From [Collinsella] massiliensis (lineage in GTDB: Bacteria; Actinomycetota; Coriobacteriia; Coriobacteriales; Coriobacteriaceae), in contig CAPI01000090.1 of the NCBI GenBank assembly GCA_000333815.1, positions 1-43,009 of the forward strand: a DNA stretch of 43,009 bases, read 5' to 3'. Below the pieces are notes generated by a model. That model worked only from the letters and a program-made list of their open reading frames with translations. It was not told the origin of the DNA and did no database searches. Every line of letters begins with the position of its first letter. Position 1 is the stretch's first letter. Shown here in pieces: positions 8,266-15,659 of this stretch. The position numbers and the translations under genes were made by a program.

Positions 8266-9522
8266 TCAGCACGCCTCGTTGATGTAGGCGCGCCGCGGGA
8301 AGTGGATGTCGGGGAACCAGTGCTGTGCGAGCTCGGCGAAGTAACCGTCCGTCATGCTGGCAATGTAGTCGACGACCGTCTGGTCCAGGTCGCTCGACCA
8401 ATCGTACACGCGGTCGTAGTGCGCGAGCTGCTCGGAGAGCCGGCGGATGTGGTGCCGGAAGATGTAGCTCGACTCGTCACCTGCCGCGAGGTCCGCATAG
8501 CAGCGCTCGTACATGAGCTCGAACGCGCGCGCCAAAAGCTCGGCGCGCTCACCCTCGATGCCGCTCGAGCGGTAGATCTTCCTGTAGTTCTCCGCCTTCG
8601 CGCGACGGAGCTCGGCGAACAGTTCCTCGCTCATCTCGATGCGGTCCTTGCCGTAGCTGTGCTCGATGATGTCGGCCGAGGCGTGCGTGAGGATCCACGA
8701 GTTGTACGCACCGCCGAGACCGTCCTCGAAGGCGTCCCCATCAAGCAGGCCCGCCTCGATGGCGTCCTGGCGGTCGCGGCCCACGTAGGCGATGATGTCG
8801 GAGATGCGCACCACGCAGCCCTCGAGCGTCATGGGGCGCAGGTGCCCGATGGCGCGCCCGCCCTTCGTGTAGCACTGCTCGACCGTCGCGTCGAACTCCT
8901 CGAAACCGGAGAGCCCCGAGAGCTCGAACACGCGCTGCTCGTACTCGCCGTTATGGCAGAGCACCCCGTCGAGCGTCTGGAGCGTGATGTTGCGGCCGTA
9001 GAGCACGTCGAGCACGCGGACGGAGTGGACGTTGTGGTGGAACGAGCGGCCCGTGCGCGCCTGGAACACGTCGTTCAGGCAACGCTCGCCGGCGTGTCCG
9101 AACGGCGTGTGCCCAAGGTCGTGCCCGAGCCCGATGGCCTCGATGAGGTCGCAGTTGAGACCGAGCGCGTAGCCGATGTCGCGCGCGATGCGGGCGACGA
9201 GCTGGACATGGAGGCCGCGGCGCGAGAGGTCGTCGTTCGCGCGGAAGCTGAAGACCTGCGTCTTGCCGGCGTAGCGGTTGTACGCGGGCAGGTGGAGGAT
9301 CTTCTCCACATCGCGCACGAAGGCCGGCCGCCAGAAGCTCGCCTGGTCGCGCGGGCGCTGCTCGCGCCGGAGCGCGGCGGAATCGTCCGTCCGGTACGGG
9401 TTGACCCACCCGCGGGTGCGGTCGTGCCGCATGCGCTCGACGAGCTCGGGCGAGAGCGCATCGGGGATGGCCGCCATGCGCTCGCGCACCATCGAACGGT
9501 CTTGCTCGGGTCGTGCGTCCAT
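8266..9522 (-). CDS. dgt: dGTPase-like HD-domain deoxynucleotide triphosphohydrolase
   Basis: A 418-residue protein of the dNTP triphosphohydrolase branch of the HD superfamily, which converts dNTP to deoxynucleoside plus triphosphate and so limits dNTP pools. Motifs are YNRYAGKTQVFSF (substrate-side Arg/Lys region), RIARDIGYALGLN, the metal-binding HD pair in GLGHDLGHTPFGHAGE, and VVRISDIIAYVGRD (last metal ligand Asp). ATG at 9522 has GGGGGAGGG upstream. The dnaG-rpoD genes that often follow dgt in actinobacteria are absent here. Substrate preference (dGTP or broad) cannot be read from sequence. Confidence 0.93.
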   Translation of the reverse strand: MDARPEQDRSMVRERMAAIPDALSPELVERMRHDRTRGWVNPYRTDDSAALRREQRPRDQASFWRPAFVRDVEKILHLPAYNRYAGKTQVFSFRANDDLSRRGLHVQLVARIARDIGYALGLNCDLIEAIGLGHDLGHTPFGHAGERCLNDVFQARTGRSFHHNVHSVRVLDVLYGRNITLQTLDGVLCHNGEYEQRVFELSGLSGFEEFDATVEQCYTKGGRAIGHLRPMTLEGCVVRISDIIAYVGRDRQDAIEAGLLDGDAFEDGLGGAYNSWILTHASADIIEHSYGKDRIEMSEELFAELRRAKAENYRKIYRSSGIEGERAELLARAFELMYERCYADLAAGDESSYIFRHHIRRLSEQLAHYDRVYDWSSDLDQTVVDYIASMTDGYFAELAQHWFPDIHFPRRAYINEAC

Positions 9523-9621
9523 ACCCTCCCCCTTTCCGCAGGAACTGTTGGTACCATCATCGCATACCGCGCGGACATATGCACACGAGGCGCCCCGGTG
9601 CCACCGCAGGCGCGGCCGCCC

Positions 9622-10077
9622 TCACAGGATAAGCGCGAGCACAAGGAAAGCGCCGCCGAAGAAGGGCATGAGCGGGAGGCTTCCGCGCCGGAGCGCCACG
9701 GCGACGAGCGCGAGCACGAGCAGCCCCGTGGCGAAGGCGGCGAGCGCGGCGGCGGGATCCACGAGCATCATGCAGAAGAGCACCTTAATGTCGCCCATGC
9801 CGATGCCCGCGCTCCCGCGCAGCCTCCGCCAGAGTACCTCAAAGCCGACGAGCGCTCCGCACACCGCAGCCGCGCTGCCGACGACCCACGCGAGCTGCGC
9901 CCACGTGCGTCCCATGACCGCGACGACGAGCGCGCACGCGATGAGCGCGAGAACGAGCGCGTTGGGGACGCGCCGCTCCCGGGCGTCGATGACCATCGAG
10001 GCCGCGACGAGCGCGAGGAAGACGATGCGCGCCGCATGCCCGAGCGCGACGCCGCCCGCAAACCCTGCCGCCATCAC
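9622..10077 (-). CDS. A24-family prepilin peptidase (minimal, CpaA/TadV-like)
   Basis: A 151-residue, highly hydrophobic protein with about six membrane helices. The two catalytic aspartates of A24 peptidases are present: the first in MVIDARERRVPNAL and the second in GIGMGDIKVLF (GxGD). The N-terminal methyltransferase domain of PilD is missing, as in CpaA/TadV and archaeal enzymes. The family cleaves the leader of type IV or Tad prepilins in the membrane. No pilin or secretion ATPase is in the window, so its substrates lie elsewhere or it is an orphan. The start is GTG 10077 or ATG 10074; GGCGGGG is placed better for the GTG. Confidence 0.88.
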   Translation of the reverse strand: MMAAGFAGGVALGHAARIVFLALVAASMVIDARERRVPNALVLALIACALVVAVMGRTWAQLAWVVGSAAAVCGALVGFEVLWRRLRGSAGIGMGDIKVLFCMMLVDPAAALAAFATGLLVLALVAVALRRGSLPLMPFFGGAFLVLALIL

Positions 10078-10092
10078 GCACCGTGCCCCGCC

Positions 10093-11499
10093 TTACGCGT
10101 CGTCGACCACGAGGCAGCCCATGTTGAGGCGGCCCGCGAACTCGCCGATGACCGCCGCCTGCCCACAGCGCGTGAACACGCCGGAGAAGCGGCCGTCGAA
10201 GAGGAACAGCCCCTCCATATTCATGTACGGCTCGAAGGGGCGCCCGACGCCGGCGACGCCGCCCTCGACGTTCGGCGAGGCGTAGGGCGTGACGTATTCC
10301 TGCACCGTGCCGTGCGTGGAGGCCATCTCGGCGAGCACCCGCTGCCACTCCTCGTCCGTGCAGTCGCGTCCCGCGCGCACGCCGATACTGTTATAGCCGT
10401 CGCGCGGCTTCGCGATCCACGCCTCGCGGTCGCGAAAGCGCGCAAGGTCGGTCGCCTCGTCCACGAGGTAGGTGGCGGGCACGTGCGCCTGGATGAAGTC
10501 GAGCTCCTCGGGGGTGAGGATGTCGCCGACGGCCGGGCTGTGCAGCACGGCGAAGACCGTCTTGGTCGCGCACGGCCACGTCCTGAAGCCGCCCACGATG
10601 GGCACCTCCCCCGCCTCGGCGCAGGCCATGAACGCGTCCGCACCCGGGCACGGCTTCTCGAGCATCTCCGAGATCACCACGCGCCGCCAAACGCAATCAA
10701 TGGGGCCTTGCGCGTCGTAGAGCACGCCTTCCTCATACCGCAGGTCGCGGATGTCCGCGAAGCGCAGGCTCGCGCCGTGCTCGGCGAAGACGCGGCCGTA
10801 TTCCTCGATCTCCTCGCGCACGATGCTCTCGGCGTAATCGACGGCGACCACCTGCGGGCAGGCGCTCGCGCCCCCGGCGTCGCGGTAGCACGCGAGCACC
10901 GCCTCGGCGCAGGCGCGGTAGATGTCGAACGCCTCAAGGGCGTGGCGCTGCGCGAACCGCGCGCCCGTCTCGGTGAGCAGGTTCGCGCGCGTCACCTCGG
11001 TCGACGAGAGCATGCCCGACGAGCCGTCGGTGTTGAGCTCGCAGAACTTGAACGCGCCCGTCCGCTCATCGAGGAAGATGTCGACGCGGGCGATGGGGAT
11101 CTGCACGGGGAAGGCGTTCGGCATGCACGCGAGCGCCTCGATGCGCGGGTCGAGGCCGAAGTGCGCGCGGAAGGTAGCGTCCTCCACGAAGCGCGCCGTG
11201 ACCTTCTCCATGATGCCGCCCATGGTCTCCGCGATCCACGCGAGGTACCCCAGGTCGCGCCGGGAGAAGATCTTGGGCACGAAGCTCCATTGGATGGGTC
11301 CGCCATGATAGAGCGCGTTCGTCCCGGCGAGGTAGGCGTCGCCCGCCTCGTGCGAGGGCGCGTCGCCGTCGAGGTCGCGGGCGATCTGGATGTACTCCTC
11401 CTCAAGCGCCACGCTGTCGAGCGGTGTTGCGGGGTGCGCGCACGCGGTGATGTTGGAAGGGTCGCAAACGGGCAGGGCAGTGGGTTCGATGGCTTCCAT
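10093..11499 (-). CDS. Glutathionylspermidine synthase-like ATP-grasp enzyme
   Basis: A 468-residue protein that looks like a circularly permuted ATP-grasp ligase of the glutathionylspermidine synthase/amidase C-terminal type. Recognisable pieces are FKFCELNTDGSSGMLSSTE (metal/nucleotide-binding acidic residues), ECATK-like lysine motifs around WPCATKTVFAVL, WIAKPRDGYNSIGVRAG (glycine-rich loop with Lys) and VQEYV. These enzymes form amide or peptide bonds through an acyl-phosphate. The true substrate here is unknown; glutathione and glutathionylspermidine are unlikely in this lineage. ATG at 11499 has GGAG upstream. It lies between a glycosyltransferase and a prepilin peptidase on the same strand, 15 nt before the latter. 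Confidence 0.75.
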   Translation of the reverse strand: MEAIEPTALPVCDPSNITACAHPATPLDSVALEEEYIQIARDLDGDAPSHEAGDAYLAGTNALYHGGPIQWSFVPKIFSRRDLGYLAWIAETMGGIMEKVTARFVEDATFRAHFGLDPRIEALACMPNAFPVQIPIARVDIFLDERTGAFKFCELNTDGSSGMLSSTEVTRANLLTETGARFAQRHALEAFDIYRACAEAVLACYRDAGGASACPQVVAVDYAESIVREEIEEYGRVFAEHGASLRFADIRDLRYEEGVLYDAQGPIDCVWRRVVISEMLEKPCPGADAFMACAEAGEVPIVGGFRTWPCATKTVFAVLHSPAVGDILTPEELDFIQAHVPATYLVDEATDLARFRDREAWIAKPRDGYNSIGVRAGRDCTDEEWQRVLAEMASTHGTVQEYVTPYASPNVEGGVAGVGRPFEPYMNMEGLFLFDGRFSGVFTRCGQAAVIGEFAGRLNMGCLVVDDA

Positions 11500-11537
11500 G
11501 GGGCTCCAATCGATAGGTTGCTACCATACTACCCCGC

Positions 11538-11573
11538 CGTGCGCTCGCGATACCGCGGGCACCGCCGCGCACG
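11538..11573 (-). terminator. Possible hairpin after the glycosyltransferase gene
   Basis: CGTGCGC (11538-11544) pairs with GCGCACG (11567-11573) just past the glycosyltransferase stop. There is no U-tract. On the minus strand TAGTAT follows, which might serve as a -10 for the ATP-grasp gene. Confidence 0.3.
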
Positions 11574-11577
11574 CGAT

Positions 11578-12882
11578 TCAGCGCGCCTCGCCCACGACGT
11601 CGTCGAGCGTCATCGAGAGGTTGTGCTGCGTGGGCACCCAGTCCACCTTGAGGAAGAGCGCCGCGACGATGAGCGGGATGTAGGTGCACATGAAGAGCGG
11701 GAACGTGAAGACGTTGAGCAGCAGCTGCCAGGGCTTCGCCTTGTGGATGTGTTTGCGCTCGAAGAAGGTGGTCACGATCCCGATCGCGAAATACGCCTGG
11801 TAGAGCGCGATGAAGGTGTTCACGATCGATTGCAGGCAGGCTTGGATCTCCGCATCCGTGGCAAGGAAGCCATGGCTCAAGAGCCCCACGATGAGGAACG
11901 TCCCGTTCGCCAAGATCGAGATGAGCGTGAGGAGGTTGCCTGGTATGAGCACGCAGAACATGTCGTACGCCGCGAAGCGATGGCGCGCGAAGATCGCCTT
12001 CGGGAACTGCTTGCCGTAGGTGAAGATCACCTGGTAGAAGCCCTTCGTCCAGCGCATGCGCTGCTTCCAGGAGGCGGCGAACTTCACGGGCTGCTCGTCG
12101 AAGAACTCTGCGGGCGCGTACGCGATGCGCACGCCCTCGAGCGCGCAGAACGTCGAGAACTGGATGTCCTCGGTGAGCGTATGGAACTTCCAGCCACCCA
12201 TGGCCTCGATGATCTTCGCGGACACGAGGTAGCCCGAACCCGAGACCGCGCACGAGGTGCCGCAGATCATGCGGGCGTTGTTGAGGAAGCGCGCCTCGCG
12301 CAGGTACGCGGTCGCGTTGGCGGCCGAAACCCACGAGCTGCCGAAGTTCTTCGAGTTGCGGTACCCGGTCACCGCGAGGTAGCCGGCGTCGAAGGCGTCG
12401 TTCATGATGGTCGTGTACTCCGGGCTCACGAGGTTGTCGGCATCGAAGATGAAGAAGCCCTCGTAGCGGCCGGGGTACTCGGCCAGGATGCGCTGGAAGC
12501 CGAAGTCCATGACCCAGCTCTTGCCCTTGCGGGCGAGGTCGTTGCGCTCGTAGACGATGGCGCCCGCCTCGCGCGCCACGCGCGCCGTGTCGTCCGTGCA
12601 GGCGTCGGCCACCACGAACACGTCCATGAGCTCGTCCGGGTAATCCTGCTCGCGGATCGAGCGCACGAGGTTCGCGATGACCGCCTCCTCGTTGTGCGCC
12701 GCGATGAAGAACGCATAGCGATGCAGCCGCTTGGCCTTGGGATAGCGGTACTCCCCGCGCACGACGCCGATGACGAGGAACACCGCCTGATAGAGGAAGC
12801 AGACCGAGAAGATCCCGATGATGAGCATGTTGAACTTCACGATGGGCGTGGCAGCGAGAAAGATCGCGATGATGTCGGGCAC
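11578..12882 (-). CDS. Membrane glycosyltransferase, GT2 family
   Basis: A 434-residue processive-type GT2 glycosyltransferase. An N-terminal membrane helix (about residues 15-42) is followed by the GT-A domain: FFIAAHNEEAVIANLV (nucleotide binding), VVADACTDDT, FIFDADN (metal-binding DxD), LTEDIQF (catalytic base, TED) and KQRMRWTKGF (the Q/RxxRW-like motif). Three or four C-terminal membrane helices follow. Such enzymes polymerise or attach sugars from nucleotide donors at the membrane (polysaccharide or glycolipid synthesis). The donor is unknown. The start is GTG 12882 with AAGGAG upstream. It appears to be the first gene of a unit with the ATP-grasp enzyme and prepilin peptidase. Confidence 0.92.
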   Translation of the reverse strand: MPDIIAIFLAATPIVKFNMLIIGIFSVCFLYQAVFLVIGVVRGEYRYPKAKRLHRYAFFIAAHNEEAVIANLVRSIREQDYPDELMDVFVVADACTDDTARVAREAGAIVYERNDLARKGKSWVMDFGFQRILAEYPGRYEGFFIFDADNLVSPEYTTIMNDAFDAGYLAVTGYRNSKNFGSSWVSAANATAYLREARFLNNARMICGTSCAVSGSGYLVSAKIIEAMGGWKFHTLTEDIQFSTFCALEGVRIAYAPAEFFDEQPVKFAASWKQRMRWTKGFYQVIFTYGKQFPKAIFARHRFAAYDMFCVLIPGNLLTLISILANGTFLIVGLLSHGFLATDAEIQACLQSIVNTFIALYQAYFAIGIVTTFFERKHIHKAKPWQLLLNVFTFPLFMCTYIPLIVAALFLKVDWVPTQHNLSMTLDDVVGEAR

Positions 12883-12897
12883 GGGAGCGCTCCTTAA

Positions 12898-12959
12898 ACT
12901 ATGAGCTTAGGCGTTCACTTTGCCAAGAAATTGTAGTTCACGGGCAAAAAGCGATGCAA
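12898..12959 (-). promoter_or_regulatory. Candidate promoters of the glycosyltransferase gene
   Basis: Two overlapping minus-strand candidates. The first has TTGGCA (12921-12926), a 17-nt spacer and CATAGT (12898-12903); it leaves a very short leader. The second has TTGCAT (12954-12959), an 18-nt spacer and TACAAT (12930-12935); it gives a leader of about 40 nt and has the better -10. Confidence 0.5.
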
Positions 12960-13016
12960 TTATTCCAGAAAGCAACATGACAGGCAGCTCATTGAGCCAT
13001 GCCCATTATTGCCGCC

Positions 13017-14102
13017 CTAATCCCTTCGCCTCTCAAGTTCGGCGAGCCCTTTTCCATCAAGCAAGACTTTACGGGACTTAAACCCGGCGGAAGGCCCCAC
13101 AACACCGAGGACTTCAAGAACATCCAAAATCCGGGAAGCCTCAAACAATCCGACATGCAAGTTATGACGAAGAAAGGAGCTTGAAGCCTGCTTAGATGTA
13201 ACAACGAGATGTGCAGCTTCCCAGGTTATGGAATCAACCCAAGCGAGACTAGGGGCTGGTTTAGCTGAACTCAAGCCACTCGAGCCATCTTCCCTTTCCA
13301 CGTCAGTTTGAGAAGAGGCATCCTTGCCGGAATCAGAGTGAGAAGATGAATCGTCGACAGAATCTTCCTCTTCACCCAGTTCAATGCGCTCGAGCCTCGC
13401 TAGACCATCCTTGTCAAGAAACACCTCTCGAGGCTTCGATCCATCCGGCGGCCCCACGACGCCCAGCTCCTCGAGCATGTCCATGATGCGGGCGGCGCGA
13501 GCGTAGCCCATCTTGAGGCGGCGCTGCAGGCTCGAGGTGGAACCGAGCCCAGACTCCACAACGAAGTGCGCGGCCTCCCAGATAAGAGGGTCAAAGTAAT
13601 AGGAATTCCGATGAGTGGCGCTCTTATGGGTAGGTTCCTTTGACTCAACTTGCTTTGTGCCCTTATAAAAATCTGGAAGGCGGTCTGTATTTCCAGATAC
13701 CACAGCGTCTATCAAGCGGTTCAAAATCCTATTTTCAATCAACCTGACGTGATTGTCCTTGGCCAATTGGATCGCGTTGTCAGTGAAACTCGAATTGGTG
13801 ACAACCCAGGCTTCATTCGCATGGTAATGGGCAAGAGAAGCAACCACCTCTTGAATAGGGCTGTTGTCGAGTGTCGAGCCATAAAACTTGGCCTGAATGC
13901 AAACCCTTCGCTCTCCAGCTGCATCTGAGGCGACAATATCCGCGCCGAAATCATTAGATTCACTCGTAACGTAGACAAGAAAGCCCAAATCTTGGACGAG
14001 CGTAGCAACATAGCGCTCAAACTCGATGCCGTTAGAAGGCAAATGATGATAGCCCGGCCATCTAACAAATTGCTCCACCTCAGATACCCCCAAACGAACC
14101 AA
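13017..14102 (-). CDS. Mrr-type restriction endonuclease fused to two FtsK-gamma winged-helix domains
   Basis: A 361-residue protein. Residues 25-125 form an Mrr_cat-type PD-(D/E)xK nuclease domain, with catalytic D55 in FGADIV and the Q70-A-K72 signature in VCIQAKFY. Residues about 171-235 are a clear FtsK/SpoIIIE gamma domain (SLQRRLKMGYARAARIMD, then VVGPPDGSKPREV), the winged helix that reads KOPS/SRS motifs. An acidic, Ser-rich linker (about 236-290) leads to a second, diverged gamma copy (291-357). The start is uncertain: TTG at 14102, or GTG at 14078 with GGGGG upstream. It begins 12 nt after rluD. Codon use is GC-poorer than all neighbours except in the first gamma domain, suggesting transfer and mosaic assembly. 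No methyltransferase is adjacent. Confidence 0.88.
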   Translation of the reverse strand: MVRLGVSEVEQFVRWPGYHHLPSNGIEFERYVATLVQDLGFLVYVTSESNDFGADIVASDAAGERRVCIQAKFYGSTLDNSPIQEVVASLAHYHANEAWVVTNSSFTDNAIQLAKDNHVRLIENRILNRLIDAVVSGNTDRLPDFYKGTKQVESKEPTHKSATHRNSYYFDPLIWEAAHFVVESGLGSTSSLQRRLKMGYARAARIMDMLEELGVVGPPDGSKPREVFLDKDGLARLERIELGEEEDSVDDSSSHSDSGKDASSQTDVEREDGSSGLSSAKPAPSLAWVDSITWEAAHLVVTSKQASSSFLRHNLHVGLFEASRILDVLEVLGVVGPSAGFKSRKVLLDGKGLAELERRRD

Positions 14103-14114
14103 CGCCGATTCTCG

Positions 14115-15131
14115 TTATTGTACTAGGAGCTGCGGGACGATCTCGTCGCCCGCGGGGGTGCGCCCGAGCGAGGTGTCCTCGATCTCCTCGAGGGCGGCGG
14201 CCAGGTCCCAGGGCAGCGTGTCGCGGCACTCGATCTCCTCGCCCGTCACGGGATGCGCAAAGCGCACGCGCCAGGAGTGGAGGAACTGACGCGTGAGGGC
14301 CAGATCGGCGCGATCGGAGCCCTTCCCCTTGCCGTAGAGCGGGTCGCCCACGAGGGGATGGTTGATATGGCGCATGTGCACGCGGATCTGATGCGTCCTG
14401 CCGGTGTAGAGATGGCATTCCACAAGCGTGTAACCATCGTCGAAGCGCCCGGCCTCGAAGCGCTCGAGCACGCGGAAGGTGGTGATGGCCTGGCGCGCGA
14501 AGGGGTCGTCCGAGACGGCCATCTTCACACGGTCGCGCGTTGAGCGCGCGATACCCGTGTTGATCGTCCCCTCGTCGTGCGCGATGTAGCCGTGGACGAG
14601 CGCGATGTAGCGCCGGTCGAGCGTGCGCAGGCGGATGAGGTCCTGGAGTGCGCGCTGGGTCTCGTCGTCCTTCGCCGCGAGCATGAGCCCCGTCGTATCG
14701 CGGTCGAGGCGGTGCACGATGCCGGGTCGGTCCTCGCCCTGGAGCGTGCCCAGGTGCTCGAGGCCGCAGTGGTAGACGAGGGCGTTGGCGAGCGTGCCGT
14801 CCGCGTGCCCGTGGGCGGGGTGGCACACGAGCCCGCGCTGCTTGGAGAGGACGATGAGGTAGTCGTCCTCGTAGCGGATGTCGAGCGGGATGGCCTGGGG
14901 GATGACGGCGCCCGGCTCGCGCTCCTCCGGCAGCTCGACGGAGATGCGGTCGCCCGCGGCGACGGTGTATTTCTTGGAGGTGCAGGTCTCGCCGTTGACG
15001 TCGACCGCGCCGGCATCGATGAGCCGTGCGCAAGCCGAGCGCGAGGGCGCATGCTCCTGCGCGCCCAAAAACGCATCGAGGCGCTGGCCAGCGGCGTGCT
15101 CATCGACGAGGATATGCAGGTCACCGGCCAT
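14115..15131 (-). CDS. rluD: RluA-family pseudouridine synthase (RluD-like)
   Basis: A 338-residue RNA pseudouridine synthase. An S4 RNA-binding domain occupies about residues 15-75 (GQRLDAFLGAQ). The RluA catalytic domain follows with HRLDRDTTGL, in which D143 is the catalytic Asp. Later motifs are TGRTHQIRVHMRHINHPLVG and GDPLYG. It converts specific uridines in 23S rRNA; site specificity is inferred from the RluD-like architecture. ATG 15131 has AAGGAG 8 nt upstream and overlaps the end of lspA by 11 nt. The lspA-rluD pair is common in many bacteria. Confidence 0.93.
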   Translation of the reverse strand: MAGDLHILVDEHAAGQRLDAFLGAQEHAPSRSACARLIDAGAVDVNGETCTSKKYTVAAGDRISVELPEEREPGAVIPQAIPLDIRYEDDYLIVLSKQRGLVCHPAHGHADGTLANALVYHCGLEHLGTLQGEDRPGIVHRLDRDTTGLMLAAKDDETQRALQDLIRLRTLDRRYIALVHGYIAHDEGTINTGIARSTRDRVKMAVSDDPFARQAITTFRVLERFEAGRFDDGYTLVECHLYTGRTHQIRVHMRHINHPLVGDPLYGKGKGSDRADLALTRQFLHSWRVRFAHPVTGEEIECRDTLPWDLAAALEEIEDTSLGRTPAGDEIVPQLLVQ

Positions 15132-15657
15132 CTGAGCGCTCCTTCTCGTTTGCCGGCGAGAGGAAGATGAAGCCGATGAGCGCGATCACGACGCCCACGG
15201 TGACGCCGATGTCGGCGATGTTGAAGCTCGGGAACGACATGAAACGCGTCGTGATGAAATCGGTCACGTAACCGAGCGCCACGCGGTCGATAGCGTTGCC
15301 GATAGCGCCGCCGCACACCATGCCGAGTCCCACGACCTCGAGTCGCGAGACGCGTGGCGCGCGCACGAGGTACACGACGGACGCCGCGACCATGACCACC
15401 GCGAGCAGGACGAACACGAAGCCGAAGCCCTCGCCCAGGCCGAACGCCGCCCCGCGGTTCTCCACGTACTCGAAGCCGACCACCCCGGGCAGCACCTCGA
15501 CGGGAAAGCCCCCCTGCGCCTGCGTGGCGCGCACGAGCGCCTTCGAGACCTGGTCGGCGATGACGAAGGCCGCCGCAAGCGCGCCGAGCACCCCCAGCCG
15601 CCACGCAAGCGACGGCTGGAAGTGCCTCGTTCCGGTGGTATCGGTGCGCGCAGCCAC
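15121..15657 (-). CDS. lspA: Lipoprotein signal peptidase (signal peptidase II)
   Basis: A 178-residue inner-membrane aspartyl protease that removes signal peptides from diacylglyceryl-modified prolipoproteins. The two catalytic aspartates are visible: D124 in GNAIDR and D149 in FNIADIG. ENRGAAFG is the conserved motif III, and four membrane helices are evident. The start is GTG 15657, 2 nt after the ileS stop, with GAGG inside the end of ileS. Clients in this window include the lipobox proteins at 33269-33835 and 35888-37252. Confidence 0.95.
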   Translation of the reverse strand: MAARTDTTGTRHFQPSLAWRLGVLGALAAAFVIADQVSKALVRATQAQGGFPVEVLPGVVGFEYVENRGAAFGLGEGFGFVFVLLAVVMVAASVVYLVRAPRVSRLEVVGLGMVCGGAIGNAIDRVALGYVTDFITTRFMSFPSFNIADIGVTVGVVIALIGFIFLSPANEKERSDGR

Positions 15658-15659
15658 GG

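Noticed and set aside
9622-10077. A type IV pilus or Tad locus
   Set aside because: Only the prepilin peptidase is present, with no pilin, ATPase or platform protein in the window.
8191-12897. A 1568-codon uninterrupted plus-strand frame, and similar long frames at 15696-18596 and 34020-35462
   Set aside because: They lie antisense to clearly recognisable genes, have no family motifs and show the His/Arg/Glu-rich composition typical of shadow frames in GC-rich DNA.
13017-14102. A complete restriction-modification locus
   Set aside because: Only the nuclease is present. The neighbours are rluD and a glycosyltransferase; no methyltransferase or specificity gene is seen.
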